From NCBI GenBank assembly GCA_944324405.1, contig CALUWF010000015.1:1-36727 (forward strand): 36,727 bases of DNA. The letters are read 5' to 3'. Shown here one piece after another: positions 7,780 through 17,472 of this stretch. A program made the position numbers and the translations under genes. Under the pieces are notes generated by a model. The model ran no database searches, was not told the DNA's origin, and was given only the letters and a program-made list of their open reading frames with translations. The DNA comes from Candidatus Gastranaerophilales bacterium (GTDB lineage: Bacteria > Cyanobacteriota > Vampirovibrionia > Gastranaerophilales > Gastranaerophilaceae). Every line of letters starts with the position of its first letter. The stretch's first letter is position 1.

Positions 7780-8572
7780 ATCCGTACCAATCACAAATTC
7801 CGTCTTTGCAAAATTCTTTTTCTAAATCAGCCATAATACTCTTGTGAGTCATTTCAAAAGTCACCGGTGTAATTGAAATCCTGTTTGCGCGCACAGCACT
7901 TATATCTGTTCCGTCCTCTTCATGTTTTGTTGTAAGTTCACCCGCCATCCAATAATAAACTTTTCCGCGCGGGTCAATACGCTTTTCGTAATTATCGGTG
8001 AACATTTTTGTACCGAGCTTTGTAATCTCGACTCCTGCAATATCTTCTTCTTCAAGCGCCGGGGTATTGATATTTAAAATCGTTTTCTTTGGAAAATTAA
8101 TTTTTTCAATTCTGGGCAAAAATTTTGCAACAAAATCCGCAGTAACATCAAAATAGACAGGATCGCTTGTCATACTTGCAAGGGATACCGCAATACTTGG
8201 ATAATCAAGCATGGCACCCTCCATCGCGCAACTTACCGTACCAGAGTATAAAATATCCGTACCTAAATTTGGACCATGGTTTATTCCTGAAATTACAATA
8301 TCGGGCAATTCACCCTGACCTAAGACTGCACAAATTCCAAGCTTTATGCAATCGCCGGGGGTACCTGATGTTACCCAGACACGCTTTGCACCAAATTGAG
8401 AGTCAAGCTCCTCCACCCTTAAGGGAGTATGCAGAGTTAACGAGTGCCCCGCAGCACTTCTTTCTCTATCCGGTGCGACCACATATACGTCATGCTCTTT
8501 TGATAATCTTGTAATTAATGCTTTTATGCCTGTAGCAGCTATGCCGTCGTCGTTTGATATTAAAATTTTCAT
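7760..8572 (-). CDS. surE: 5'/3'-nucleotidase SurE
   Basis: Metal-dependent nucleoside monophosphatase of the SurE family, acting on 5'- and 3'-nucleotides in the cytosol. The N-terminal NDDGI (7-11) supplies the metal-binding Asp pair, followed by the APDRERSAAGHSLTL block (34-48), TSGTPGDC, and SGINHGPNLGTDILYSGTV with the Asn/Gly loop of the active site. The length of 270 is typical. AGGTGGAT precedes the ATG, and an extended -10 (TGATATAAT) lies at 8606-8614. First gene of a surE-thiS unit. Confidence 0.96.
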   Translation of the reverse strand: MKILISNDDGIAATGIKALITRLSKEHDVYVVAPDRERSAAGHSLTLHTPLRVEELDSQFGAKRVWVTSGTPGDCIKLGICAVLGQGELPDIVISGINHGPNLGTDILYSGTVSCAMEGAMLDYPSIAVSLASMTSDPVYFDVTADFVAKFLPRIEKINFPKKTILNINTPALEEEDIAGVEITKLGTKMFTDNYEKRIDPRGKVYYWMAGELTTKHEEDGTDISAVRANRISITPVTFEMTHKSIMADLEKEFCKDGICDWYGYGSHNS

Positions 8573-8605
8573 ACATCCACCTGAAATAAACTGTCTTTAC
8601 ATAAA

Positions 8606-8614
8606 ATTATATCA
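8606..8614 (-). promoter_or_regulatory. Extended -10 element for surE-thiS
   Basis: Minus strand TGATATAAT, predicted start near 8599, leaving a 26-base leader that includes the AGGTGGAT ribosome site. Confidence 0.55.
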
Positions 8615-8682
8615 TAATTTATTAAATAATTTGCCAAAAGGTTTTTGTGATAATAAAATTTTATTATAAAGGATAGTAAAAA

Positions 8683-9600
8683 ATGCAAAAAGCGTATCAG
8701 GCTTTTAGTGATTATTTAAAAGAAAAACACGGAGAAAAAGTCTATAAAATAACAATAGACGCCGGTTTTAGCTGCCCGAACAGGGATGGCACAATCTCAA
8801 AAGGCGGCTGCATTTTTTGCGATGACTCAGGGAGCTTTTCAAAAGCGCATTCAAGTGAATTGGATATAAAAAATCAGGTTATAACGGGCATAAACACCCT
8901 AAATTCACGCTTTGGCGCAAAAAAATTTCTCGCCTACTTTCAAGCGTTTACAAATACATATGCACCGGTTGACAAGCTTAAAAAAATATATGACTCAGCA
9001 TTTTGTGACGAGAGGATTTTAGGAATATCCATAGGCACTCGCCCCGACTGCATAGATGAAAAAAAGCTCGATTTAATTTCAGGTTACAAAAACCCTTGGC
9101 TTGAATTAGGCTTACAGAGTACACACAATGAAACACTTAAAAAAATTAATCGCGGACACAATTACGAGTGCTTTTTAGAAGCCTACAAACTTGCAAAAGA
9201 AAAGGGGATAAAAGTATGTGTCCATATGGTTTTAGGCCTTGAAGGCGAAAACCGCGAAATGATGCTTGAAAGCGCGAAACGTTTGGCAAGGCTCAACATT
9301 GACGGCATAAAGCTGCATATGCTTACTGTGCTTGAAGATGCGCCGATTGCAAGACTGTATAAAGAAAAACCTTTTCAACTGCTTGATATGCGCCAATACT
9401 GCGAGCTTGTATGTGATTTTTTGGAGCTTCTGCCGGCAAATACAACTATCCACAGACTTGCAGGGAGCGGCTATTCAAAAACGCTAATAGCGCCAAAGTG
9501 GATAAATAACAAATTTGAAACACTGAATTTAATAGATGAAATTTTTAAACAAAGAAAAACAAAACAGGGGGCAAAGTTTTACCCGGAGTGCGCGAATTAA
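8683..9600 (+). CDS. Radical SAM protein, YhcC/TIGR01212 family
   Basis: A 305-residue radical SAM enzyme. The three cluster-binding cysteines are Cys31, Cys43 and Cys46, in the CX11CX2C spacing typical of the YhcC-like family instead of the classical CX3CX2C. SAM-barrel landmarks follow: SIGTRPDCID, LELGLQSTHNETLKKINRGH and VCVHMVLGLEGE. The family's reaction is poorly defined, so no substrate is claimed. AAGGA is placed nine bases before the ATG. It is monocistronic and ends at a bidirectional terminator shared with secA. Confidence 0.93.
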   Translation: MQKAYQAFSDYLKEKHGEKVYKITIDAGFSCPNRDGTISKGGCIFCDDSGSFSKAHSSELDIKNQVITGINTLNSRFGAKKFLAYFQAFTNTYAPVDKLKKIYDSAFCDERILGISIGTRPDCIDEKKLDLISGYKNPWLELGLQSTHNETLKKINRGHNYECFLEAYKLAKEKGIKVCVHMVLGLEGENREMMLESAKRLARLNIDGIKLHMLTVLEDAPIARLYKEKPFQLLDMRQYCELVCDFLELLPANTTIHRLAGSGYSKTLIAPKWINNKFETLNLIDEIFKQRKTKQGAKFYPECAN

Positions 9601-9611
9601 GATACGAAAAC

Positions 9612-9640
9612 AAAAAGGGCATTGCGCACGTGCCCTTTTT
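9612..9640. terminator. Bidirectional Rho-independent terminator between radical SAM gene and secA
   Basis: AAAAAGGGCA (9612-9621) pairs perfectly with TGCCCTTTTT (9631-9640) around a nine-base loop. The A and T runs make it a terminator in both directions, serving the gene ending at 9600 and secA ending at 9669. Confidence 0.92.
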
Positions 9641-9668
9641 CTTAATATTTTAAATTTTGAAATATGAC

Positions 9669-12497
9669 TTAAACTTTGTCCCTTCCGCAGCACTTTTTAT
9701 ATTTCAAACCGCTGCCACAAGGACATGGGTCATTTCTGCCTACTTTTGGCATATCCTCCCCTGGCTCCTCATCAACATAGTTAGGGGTAGAATTTTTAAG
9801 AGCACGCGTAAGTTCCGTTTCTCTTTCAAAATCTTCATCCATAAAAGGAACATTTTCAAGAGCATTTTGATTCTCATCAATTATTTGTATGCCGAAGCGA
9901 GCTCTGAATAAATGTCTTACGGTTTCTGATTGGATATCTGACATCATAGAATTAAAAAGATTAAAAGCTTCTTTTTTATACTCAATAAGCGGGTCTTTTT
10001 GCCCGTAGGCCACAAGGCCGATTGAATCTTTAAGAGCATCAATATTATTCAAATGGTCAATCCATTTTGAGTCGATTACCTGTAGAAGTATATCTCTTTC
10101 AAGACTTCTCATAACATTATTATCCGAGAAAGGCTCCTGTATTTGTGCATCCGGCGAGCCATACTTTGTTATTACGTCATTAAAACCTTCTACGGAAACT
10201 ATTTCCATGTCGCGATAAGCATTATTTACACGCTCTTTAAGATAGTCTGACATCTCTTGAAATCTTTTTTCAGCCAAATCCTCAGCTCTTACATCGCTTA
10301 ACTGCGGAAAAACAAGATGAATTTCATTTGTGAGCATTTTTATATCGTCCATGACATACTCAGCTGGCGGCATATCAGGAGAGATGTATTGTTTTAGAAT
10401 TTTATCCACTTCAAGGTTTATCATATAATCAATATCTGATTTTAAACTCTTTGAAGCAAGGACTTTACGCCTTTGTATGTAAAATTTCTCTCTTTGAATA
10501 TTGATAACGTCATCATATTCAAGTACACTTTTTCTTATATCAAAGTGATATGTTTCGACTTTCTTTTGCGCGGATTCAATCTGGCGCGTTATAAGCGGAT
10601 TTTCAATAGCCATATCTTCCTCGATATTAAGCATATTCATAAGGGCTGAAATTTTATCTCCGCCAAAAATTCTCATCAAATCATCCTCAAGAGAGAGGAA
10701 AAATTTTGTGGAGCCGGGGTCGCCCTGGCGGGCGGCACGACCGCGGAGCTGATTATCAATACGCCTTGACTCATGCCGCTCGGTGCCTATTACATGTAAA
10801 CCGCCAAGTGCCACAACTTTAGCGTGTTCTTCTTCTGTAATTTTTCTTGCACGCACAAGGGCAGCCTCTTTTTGTTGCTCGTAATCCGCAGACTCCGGGG
10901 TAATACTCATTTTATCCAGTTCTTCTTTTGCAAGGTACTCGGGATTACCGCCAAGAAGAATGTCCGTGCCGCGTCCGGCCATATTCGTTGCAATTGTAAC
11001 CGCATTAACTCTTCCCGCCTGCGCGATAATATACGCTTCGCGCTCGTGAGCTTTTGCGTTTAAGACATTGTGTTTAATTCCGCGTTTCTTTAGAATGTCT
11101 GAGAGATACTCGGATTTTTCAATGCTTATGGTGCCAACCAGGGTAGGTCTGCCCATTTTAGCCATTTGCTCAATTTCATCCGCAACTTTTTGATATTTCA
11201 TTTCTTTTGTTTTATAGATAACATCAGGGTAATTAATCCTGATATCGGGCTTATTGGTTGGGATTTCGGTACATGGCAGATTATAAATCTTTCCAAATTC
11301 CGCTTCCTCGGTCATTGCCGTACCTGTCATACCTGATAATTTGGGGTAGAGTCTGAATAAATTTTGGAATGTAATGCTTGCAAGAGTTTGCGTTTCATCT
11401 TGAATGGGAACACCTTCTTTTGCTTCAATTGCCTGATGAAGCCCTTCGCTCCAACGCCTGCCCTCCATAATACGGCCCGTAAACTCATCCACAATCATAA
11501 CTTCGTTGTTTTTAACAACGTAGTCGGTGTCTTTAATAAAGAGTTCTTTAGCCTTAAGAGCCTGCAACAAATGGTGGGCGTATTGAGTCTGAATGTCGAA
11601 TAAATCGCTGACGCCTAACAGTTCACAAGCTTTATCAATACCATCTTCCGTTAAAATAATGTTTTTATTTTTCTCGTCGACCTCATAATGCTCAACTTTA
11701 TTTAACTGTGGTGCTATTTGAGCCATTAATTGATAAGTTTGCGCGGATTTTTCAAGACGGCCCGAAATAATTAACGGGGTACGAGCCTCATCAATTAATA
11801 TACTGTCAACTTCATCTATAATTGCATAATTAAAAGGTCTTTGCACAAGTGCTTCAAGCGAAGTCGACATATTATCGCGCAAATAGTCAAAACCGAACTC
11901 ATTATTTGTGCCGTATGTTATATCGCAGGCATAAGCCGCCCTTTTTGCATTGTAATCAGAACTTTGTGAACCCTGGGATAAAATTACCCCGACAGAAAGT
12001 CCTAAAAATTCATAAATTTTTCCCATCCAGTCCCTGTCACGCTTTGCGAGGTAGTCGTTAACGGTAATAATATGTACACCTTTGCCGGTTAGGGCATTCA
12101 GGTACGCAGGCAGGGTTGCAACGAGCGTTTTACCTTCACCTGTTCTCATTTGCGCAATATGACCGTTATGCAAAAATATTCCGCCAATTAGCTGCACATC
12201 GAAATGACGCATGTTTAAAACTCTTTTACCAGCTTCACGAACGGTTGCAAAGGCTTCGGGTAAAATAGCATCAAGTGCGGCTTTTTCAAGCTCTCTGTCT
12301 TTTTTAAAGTCACTTGAAGTTTCTCGCTTTGACAAAATTTCTTTAAATTCAGCAGTTTTAGCCTTAAGCTCTTCATCAGTAAGCTTTGAAAATTCCTCCT
12401 CAAGCGCATTTATGTGCTCGACAATCGGCATAACTTTATTAATTTTTCTCTCATTAGGGTCCTTAAATATTTTTAAAAGTATATTAACTAAACTCAT
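9669..12497 (-). CDS. secA: Preprotein translocase ATPase SecA
   Basis: Motor ATPase that drives unfolded preproteins through SecYEG at the inner membrane. 942 residues. The Walker A of NBD1 is MRTGEGKT (117-124), and the DEAD-like box is [15 protein letters not shown]. Further motifs are [17 protein letters not shown], and [12 protein letters not shown] of NBD2. The C-terminus keeps the zinc-binding SEC-C tail with cysteines 925, 927, 936 and 937 (CPCGSGxxxxxCC), which contacts SecB or ribosomes in other bacteria. AGGAGAG precedes the ATG. A TATAAT at 12528-12533 gives a short leader. It stands alone as a monocistronic gene. Confidence 0.98.
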   Translation of the reverse strand: MSLVNILLKIFKDPNERKINKVMPIVEHINALEEEFSKLTDEELKAKTAEFKEILSKRETSSDFKKDRELEKAALDAILPEAFATVREAGKRVLNMRHFDVQLIGGIFLHNGHIAQMRTGEGKTLVATLPAYLNALTGKGVHIITVNDYLAKRDRDWMGKIYEFLGLSVGVILSQGSQSSDYNAKRAAYACDITYGTNNEFGFDYLRDNMSTSLEALVQRPFNYAIIDEVDSILIDEARTPLIISGRLEKSAQTYQLMAQIAPQLNKVEHYEVDEKNKNIILTEDGIDKACELLGVSDLFDIQTQYAHHLLQALKAKELFIKDTDYVVKNNEVMIVDEFTGRIMEGRRWSEGLHQAIEAKEGVPIQDETQTLASITFQNLFRLYPKLSGMTGTAMTEEAEFGKIYNLPCTEIPTNKPDIRINYPDVIYKTKEMKYQKVADEIEQMAKMGRPTLVGTISIEKSEYLSDILKKRGIKHNVLNAKAHEREAYIIAQAGRVNAVTIATNMAGRGTDILLGGNPEYLAKEELDKMSITPESADYEQQKEAALVRARKITEEEHAKVVALGGLHVIGTERHESRRIDNQLRGRAARQGDPGSTKFFLSLEDDLMRIFGGDKISALMNMLNIEEDMAIENPLITRQIESAQKKVETYHFDIRKSVLEYDDVINIQREKFYIQRRKVLASKSLKSDIDYMINLEVDKILKQYISPDMPPAEYVMDDIKMLTNEIHLVFPQLSDVRAEDLAEKRFQEMSDYLKERVNNAYRDMEIVSVEGFNDVITKYGSPDAQIQEPFSDNNVMRSLERDILLQVIDSKWIDHLNNIDALKDSIGLVAYGQKDPLIEYKKEAFNLFNSMMSDIQSETVRHLFRARFGIQIIDENQNALENVPFMDEDFERETELTRALKNSTPNYVDEEPGEDMPKVGRNDPCPCGSGLKYKKCCGRDKV

Positions 12498-12527
12498 TAA
12501 ACTCTCCTGATGAATTTCTCCCTTAAA

Positions 12528-12533
12528 ATTATA
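12528..12533 (-). promoter_or_regulatory. -10 element for secA
   Basis: Minus strand perfect TATAAT; predicted start near 12521, giving a 24-base leader that carries the AGGAGAG ribosome site. The -35 region is only a T-rich tract. Confidence 0.5.
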
Positions 12534-12564
12534 GTAACATAAAAAAATAAAAAATATCGCGCCT

Positions 12565-12592
12565 TTGACTAATAATTTTTAGCAGGTAGAAT
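12565..12592 (+). promoter_or_regulatory. Promoter of the ion transporter-ruvB pair
   Basis: TTGACT (12565-12570), 16-base spacer, TAGAAT (12587-12592). Predicted start near 12599 with a 27-base leader containing GAGAGGGG, which fixes the TTG start of the transporter gene. Confidence 0.62.
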
Positions 12593-12625
12593 AAACATGG
12601 TCAGATTATTGAGAGGGGTATTATT

Positions 12626-13945
12626 TTGGAACATTTGCACTTGTTTTTCAATCAAAATGCAGTATTAGCTTCAGCGTCAATACTAATTGTCGCGTATATT
12701 TTTATAGCTTGGGAAAAAATTTCCAAAGTCACAATTGCACTTTTGGGCGCATGCCTTACATTATTCTTAGGGTTGTTGCAAACCGAAAAAAATCCGCAAG
12801 CTTTGAGTGAATATTTTACAAATTTTATTGATTTTAACGTAATATTTTTACTCGTTTCAATGATGATAATCGTTCATATCGCGGCAAAATCTGGCATGTT
12901 TACTTGGGTTGCAAATGAAATTTTAAAACACACAAAAGGCAGGCCAAAACTTGTTTTGTTTTCTCTTGCTTTTTTTACCGCTTTTACAAGCGCCTTTCTT
13001 GATAACGTAACAACTGTTATTTTGGTCATGCCGATTACTTTTGCTGCCTGCAAAAAGCTTGACCTAAACCCCATACCATTTTTAATTACCGAAATTATAT
13101 GCTCCAATATTGGCGGTACGGCAACTTTAATTGGTGACCCGCCAAATATAATAATCGGCTCTGCCGCAGGTTTTTCTTTTATGGACTTTGTAAAAGAATT
13201 AACCGGTATTGTAACACTTATTTTCCTTGTTTGTACCGGCATTTTAATTTTTATGTTCAGAAAACAACTTGTAAGTACAGCCGAAAAAATGGAACTTGTG
13301 ACTCAGATTGATAATTCAAATTCAATCACGGATAAAATACTTGCTTGGCGCTCAGGCATAGTACTATTACTTGTAATCATAGGCTTTATGGCACATGATA
13401 TTACGCACATCCCGACATTTTTGATAGCAATGATTGGTGCAAGCGTACTTTTAATATTTGAAAAACCCGCTAAAATCCTTGCAGAAGTTGAATGGAACAC
13501 TATATTCTTTTTCATAGGTTTATTTATTATCATTGGTGGACTCGAAGCCTCAGGCGGTATCAGACTTATGGCAAATTGGCTGCTTGAAGTAACAAATGGC
13601 TCACAAAGCGCCACATCCATGATTATTCTCTGGGCATCCGGCATTTTATCCGGCATTATTGATAATATACCCTATACAGCTACAATGGCTCCTATGCTTG
13701 CAACAATTTCACAGACAATGGGCGCCGAATACACACATCCGTTATGGTGGTGTTTGTCACTGGGTGCTTGCCTTGGCGGAAATCTTACCATAATAGGAGC
13801 GGCAGCAAATGTTATTGTGAGCGAAAACTCTGCAAAACAAGGACATCCGATATCATTTATGTACTATTTAAAATACGGCGCGACAACAACTTTTGTTGCT
13901 CTGCTTCTTAGCATGGGATATATATACGTCAGATTTTTAATATGA
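12626..13945 (+). CDS. ArsB/NhaD-type ion transporter (IT superfamily)
   Basis: Inner-membrane carrier of 439 residues with about eleven hydrophobic helices, built as two similar halves. Each half has a re-entrant signature: [15 protein letters not shown] and [22 protein letters not shown] in the first, [16 protein letters not shown] and [17 protein letters not shown] in the second. These are typical of the ArsB/NhaD/CitM group, which includes Na+/H+ antiporters and arsenite exporters. The substrate cannot be fixed here, and no ars genes are nearby. The start is TTG at 12626, supported by GAGAGGGG eight bases before it. The stop overlaps the ruvB start (ATGA), so the two are translationally coupled, an unusual partner for ruvB. 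Confidence 0.88.
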   Translation: MEHLHLFFNQNAVLASASILIVAYIFIAWEKISKVTIALLGACLTLFLGLLQTEKNPQALSEYFTNFIDFNVIFLLVSMMIIVHIAAKSGMFTWVANEILKHTKGRPKLVLFSLAFFTAFTSAFLDNVTTVILVMPITFAACKKLDLNPIPFLITEIICSNIGGTATLIGDPPNIIIGSAAGFSFMDFVKELTGIVTLIFLVCTGILIFMFRKQLVSTAEKMELVTQIDNSNSITDKILAWRSGIVLLLVIIGFMAHDITHIPTFLIAMIGASVLLIFEKPAKILAEVEWNTIFFFIGLFIIIGGLEASGGIRLMANWLLEVTNGSQSATSMIILWASGILSGIIDNIPYTATMAPMLATISQTMGAEYTHPLWWCLSLGACLGGNLTIIGAAANVIVSENSAKQGHPISFMYYLKYGATTTFVALLLSMGYIYVRFLI

Positions 13946-15057
13946 TAATTTCAGATGATGACAAAAACAAAAGACAAAAAAGTGCACGGCGGGAATTTCT
14001 CGCCGATTTGCCAACTTCAAAACATTTGGACAAAGAAAAATCTCAAAATCTTGAGGCAAAAGAAGTAGAGTTTGATAAAACATACGAAAAAAATATCCGC
14101 CCCAAGACTTTTGATGAATATATCGGGCAAAGTGCGCTTAAAGAAACACTTAAAATTACAATTGAGGCAAGCAAAAAACGCAACATCCCGCTTGACCACC
14201 TTTTATTTTATGGCCCACCGGGTCTTGGGAAAACAACTCTTGCAGGCGTAATTGCAAATGAAATAGGTGTTAATATCAAAATAACTTCCGCGCCCGCGCT
14301 TGAGCGCCCACGCGATATTATAGGTATTTTAATGTCACTTAAGGGCGGAGAAATTCTTTTTATAGATGAAATCCACAGACTGAACAAAGTGGCGGAAGAG
14401 ATACTCTACCCTGCAATGGAAGATTTTTTTATTGACCTTACAACAGGCAAAAGCCAGAGTGTTAAAACAATGCGCGTACCTGTACCAAAATTTACACTAA
14501 TCGGCGCTACAACTAAAGCAGGAGCATTGTCAGGGCCTTTGCGCGACAGGTTCGGTATAATTCACAGGCTTGAATTTTATACCATTGAAGAATTGGCTGA
14601 TGTAATAAAGAGAAGTGCAAAAATATTAAATATAAAAATTGACAATGAAGGCGCAAAGGAAATCGCCTCCCGCTCAAGAGCCACGCCAAGAATTGCAAAC
14701 AGATTAATTAAAAGAACAGCCGACTATGCACTTGTGAAATACGACGGAAAAATTACAAAAATAATTGCAAAGGAAGCGCTTGATTCACTTTGTATTGATA
14801 ATTTAGGACTGGATAATACGGACAGGGCATTGTTGGAACTAATAATCAAAAATTATGACGGCGGGCCCGTCGGCATTGAAACCCTTTCGGTGGCACTTGG
14901 AGAAGATATCCGCACTATTGAGGATGTATACGAACCCTACTTGCTGCAAAAAGGATTACTTGCGCGCACTAACAGAGGACGCCGAGCAACAAAAGCGGCA
15001 TATAAACACCTTGGAATTGATTATCTTGAACAAAACGGGCAAATGGGACTGTTTTAA
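13942..15057 (+). CDS. ruvB: Holliday junction branch migration helicase RuvB
   Basis: AAA+ ATPase that, with RuvA, drives Holliday junction branch migration during recombination repair. Motifs: Walker [10 protein letters not shown] (91-99), Walker [10 protein letters not shown] (139-147), sensor 1 [17 protein letters not shown], and the winged-helix C-terminal domain with [15 protein letters not shown] and YEPYLLQKG. It has 371 residues, about 30-40 more than usual, owing to a charged N-terminal extension (1-45) before the conserved [11 protein letters not shown]. The ATG overlaps the upstream stop by four bases. ruvA and ruvC are not adjacent. It converges on the HDOD gene with a three-base gap. 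Confidence 0.97.
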   Translation: MIISDDDKNKRQKSARREFLADLPTSKHLDKEKSQNLEAKEVEFDKTYEKNIRPKTFDEYIGQSALKETLKITIEASKKRNIPLDHLLFYGPPGLGKTTLAGVIANEIGVNIKITSAPALERPRDIIGILMSLKGGEILFIDEIHRLNKVAEEILYPAMEDFFIDLTTGKSQSVKTMRVPVPKFTLIGATTKAGALSGPLRDRFGIIHRLEFYTIEELADVIKRSAKILNIKIDNEGAKEIASRSRATPRIANRLIKRTADYALVKYDGKITKIIAKEALDSLCIDNLGLDNTDRALLELIIKNYDGGPVGIETLSVALGEDIRTIEDVYEPYLLQKGLLARTNRGRRATKAAYKHLGIDYLEQNGQMGLF

Positions 15058-15060
15058 ATG

Positions 15061-15882
15061 CTAAGCAGGACTTTGCATTTCTTTTAAAAATATTGATGCA
15101 CGCGCCAAAATGCTTTCCCTGAGTGCAAGAGGATCACTTATTTGAATGTCAAGCCTATCCATAATTTTAGGATCTAAAATCGGATTAGGGATTTTAGGCT
15201 GCACAAGCCTGTCTGCAATATAGACAATACCGCACGCAACAGGCAGGGAAGATTGAACCGGATTGTGGTGATAGCGGATACAATTTGTTAAAATTACAGG
15301 TAACTGCCATTTTTTTGAAATAAGCGCCCCCAAAACGCAATGGTTTGTACCAAAAAAAGAATCTTCAATCTCAACTAAGTCAGCCTGATTTTGTTGTGCT
15401 ATATAGCGCACTTTTGAATATTTAATCGGATTTTTTGCATTAAGCAAAATCTTGCCTATGTCATGCAGAAAGCCGATAACAAAGGCGTCGTCAGGATTGA
15501 TAACCTTATACTCTTCTGCAAGCATTTCAGAGGCAATGGCACATTTTGTGGAATGTTCCCAGAGTTCACGTGAACCCTGTGCTGTCATCATTTGTTTAAG
15601 AGCAAGACTCATAATAATATTTTTTGCTTTCATCATACCCAAAATTACAAGTGCCTTGTTAATTGATGTAATTTGCTGATGAAAACCGTAATAAGCAGAG
15701 TTTACAAGACTTAGCGTTTTTGTGGAAATTGCCTGGTCGACCGACATTATATTTGCAAGTTCTCTAATTCCTGTCTGGGGGTTTTTAATAACTTCAAGTG
15801 CGCGCACCATAACATTAGGCATTGGCGGAATGTCTTTAAATTCATCTACATATTGTTGAGGATTTATTCTGTTATTGTCCAT
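15061..15882 (-). CDS. HDOD-domain signalling protein
   Basis: 273 residues; a stand-alone HDOD domain (about 10-215) related to HD-type hydrolases, found in bacterial signalling and stress networks. The N-terminal half has the LPPMP-like entry (DIPPMPNVMVRALEVI) and SAYYG. Metal-type residues are retained: His110 (LWEHS) and His140-Asp141 (FLHDIGK), so unlike many degenerate HDOD proteins it could keep hydrolase activity. The C-terminal 55 residues continue past the core. TCAGGT precedes the ATG, and the start lies eight bases after the ftsX stop, so it is the last gene of the wecG-tkt-ftsEX unit. A role in sensing division or envelope state is inference from position. Confidence 0.9.
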   Translation of the reverse strand: MDNNRINPQQYVDEFKDIPPMPNVMVRALEVIKNPQTGIRELANIMSVDQAISTKTLSLVNSAYYGFHQQITSINKALVILGMMKAKNIIMSLALKQMMTAQGSRELWEHSTKCAIASEMLAEEYKVINPDDAFVIGFLHDIGKILLNAKNPIKYSKVRYIAQQNQADLVEIEDSFFGTNHCVLGALISKKWQLPVILTNCIRYHHNPVQSSLPVACGIVYIADRLVQPKIPNPILDPKIMDRLDIQISDPLALRESILARASIFLKEMQSPA

Positions 15883-15890
15883 TTTTTGTA

Positions 15891-16805
15891 TTATACCTGA
15901 AGATGTTTTTTGATGCTCATAAAACTGCCGCCCGCCGAGAATACTACACCTATTAAAAGTATAGAAAATACTACAAGACCCTGTGAATACGGATAAGCAG
16001 GCATCATAAAGAATTCATGCACTTTTTGCAGATATCCCTGAACTATGTTTATAGGGATAATTGCAACAAGAGCGCCGCAAAAACCATATATAGCCCCTTG
16101 CAAAACAAGCGGCGACTTAATATACCAGTTTGATACGCCCATCAAACGCATTATCTCAATTTCCTCTTTCCGTGATTGGATGACCAATTCAATTGTATTA
16201 TTTATAATAGTAATTGTCAAAATGCAGGCAATAATTACTACAACAAGTGTAATTGTATGACTTATTTTATTAATCATTTGGAATTTTGATACCAGATCTT
16301 TTGCATAACTTAAATCCGCAACACCGGAAATTGGTTTTACGGAATTCATAACCGTTTCAATGTTCTTAGGATCGTCGACTTTTATATGAAGCGTGTCCGG
16401 AAGCGGATTTTGTACATCCGGAACATCTATTTCTCTCTTTAGTTCCGCCCAGGATGCTTCGCGCGAAATGTATTTGACACCCTTAACATGTTCAAGATTT
16501 CGTATTTCTTTAACAGTAGAGTTAATATCAGCATCCGGTTTTAAATATGCGGAAATTTCAAGTACACTGCCCATTGCCGAAACCATACTTGAAACACTCA
16601 ATGTAGTTCTAAAAATTGCGCCAAAAATCGTAAGTATAGCAGCCATGGTTGTAATTATTGCGATATTTATAAGCCCGGCTTGCGCAACACCTTTTATCGT
16701 TTCAATACCGATACGATACGCAATTCTGAGTTCCGTCAGCCAATCTTTTGGCAGATGTGACTTTACTTTTTGCTTTAATCTGCTTCTTCTTGAACCGTTA
16801 GTCAT
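15891..16805 (-). CDS. ftsX: Cell division protein FtsX (ABC permease-like)
   Basis: Membrane partner of FtsE; the complex transmits division-site signals to peptidoglycan hydrolases. 304 residues with the FtsX plan: cytoplasmic basic N-terminus, first helix about 45-65, an extracytoplasmic domain (about 75-175, including PLPDTLHIKV), then three C-terminal helices with the coupling segment SRKEEIEIMRLMGVSNWYI. The ATG at 16805 is chosen because GGCGGG lies five bases upstream; an ATG at 16823 would extend it by six residues. The start overlaps the end of ftsE by eight bases. Confidence 0.94.
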   Translation of the reverse strand: MTNGSRRSRLKQKVKSHLPKDWLTELRIAYRIGIETIKGVAQAGLINIAIITTMAAILTIFGAIFRTTLSVSSMVSAMGSVLEISAYLKPDADINSTVKEIRNLEHVKGVKYISREASWAELKREIDVPDVQNPLPDTLHIKVDDPKNIETVMNSVKPISGVADLSYAKDLVSKFQMINKISHTITLVVVIIACILTITIINNTIELVIQSRKEEIEIMRLMGVSNWYIKSPLVLQGAIYGFCGALVAIIPINIVQGYLQKVHEFFMMPAYPYSQGLVVFSILLIGVVFSAGGSFMSIKKHLQV

Positions 16806-17472
16806 ATGTACCCGCCTGAACATCTCTTACTATCTGCCCTTTATCAAGGGTAATAACTCTTTTTCTGAAATGGTTTACAATAGCATGATCATGGGTAGAT
16901 ACAAGTATTGTAATCCCCCTCTGGTTAACCTGCTCAAGTATTTGCATAACTTCCATAGAGTTTTTGGGGTCAAGATTACCCGTAGGCTCATCCGCAATTA
17001 AAAGCGGAGGGCCGTTTACGATTGCGCGCGCAATACTGACTCTTTGCTGTTCACCGCCTGATAATTCGCAGGGTTTTGACTTGTATTTATCTTCAAGACC
17101 GACAACTTTAAGTGCACCGTATACCCTTGCCTCGATTTCTTTTGATGAAACACCCATGGTTCTTATAACGTATGCAATATTATCATATACCGTGTGATTT
17201 TGAAGAAGCTTGTAATCCTGGAAAACAATGCCCATGCACCTTCTTAAATTAGGAATTTTATTGGGAGCAAGATTGTTTATATTAATTCCGCCTACAAGCA
17301 CTGTGCCGCGGGTAGGATGCTCTTCAAGATAGAGCATTTTCATTAAAGTTGATTTTCCTGCACCGGATGAACCAACAAGGAACACAAATTCGCCCGGCCG
17401 AATGTGCAGATTTACATTGTACAGGGCAAATTTATTTCTGTATTGTTTTATCAAGTCACGTATTACTATCAT
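16798..17472 (-). CDS. ftsE: Cell division ATP-binding protein FtsE
   Basis: ABC-type ATPase of the FtsEX complex. 224 residues: Walker A GSSGAGKST (34-42), Q-loop VFQDYKLL, signature LSGGEQQRVSIARA, Walker B LLIADEPTGNLDP, H-loop STHD. All are intact, so it should hydrolyse ATP. Its ATG overlaps the stop of the transketolase C-half gene (ATGA), and its 3' end overlaps ftsX by eight bases, giving strict translational coupling. No separate promoter is visible. Confidence 0.97.
   Translation of the reverse strand: MIVIRDLIKQYRNKFALYNVNLHIRPGEFVFLVGSSGAGKSTLMKMLYLEEHPTRGTVLVGGININNLAPNKIPNLRRCMGIVFQDYKLLQNHTVYDNIAYVIRTMGVSSKEIEARVYGALKVVGLEDKYKSKPCELSGGEQQRVSIARAIVNGPPLLIADEPTGNLDPKNSMEVMQILEQVNQRGITILVSTHDHAIVNHFRKRVITLDKGQIVRDVQAGTYD

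Noticed and set aside
12147-12154. Further TTGCGCAA copies, in secA and near 26824 in rfbD
   Set aside because: They are single copies inside coding sequence with no promoter nearby, so they are not counted as operator sites.
13942-15057. Extra N-terminal domain on RuvB
   Set aside because: The first 45 residues are charged and low in complexity with no motif, so they are treated as a simple extension, not a domain fusion.
16393-17001. 202-codon open frame on the plus strand
   Set aside because: Antisense to ftsX and ftsE; a mirror of their codon use, with no plausible start signal.
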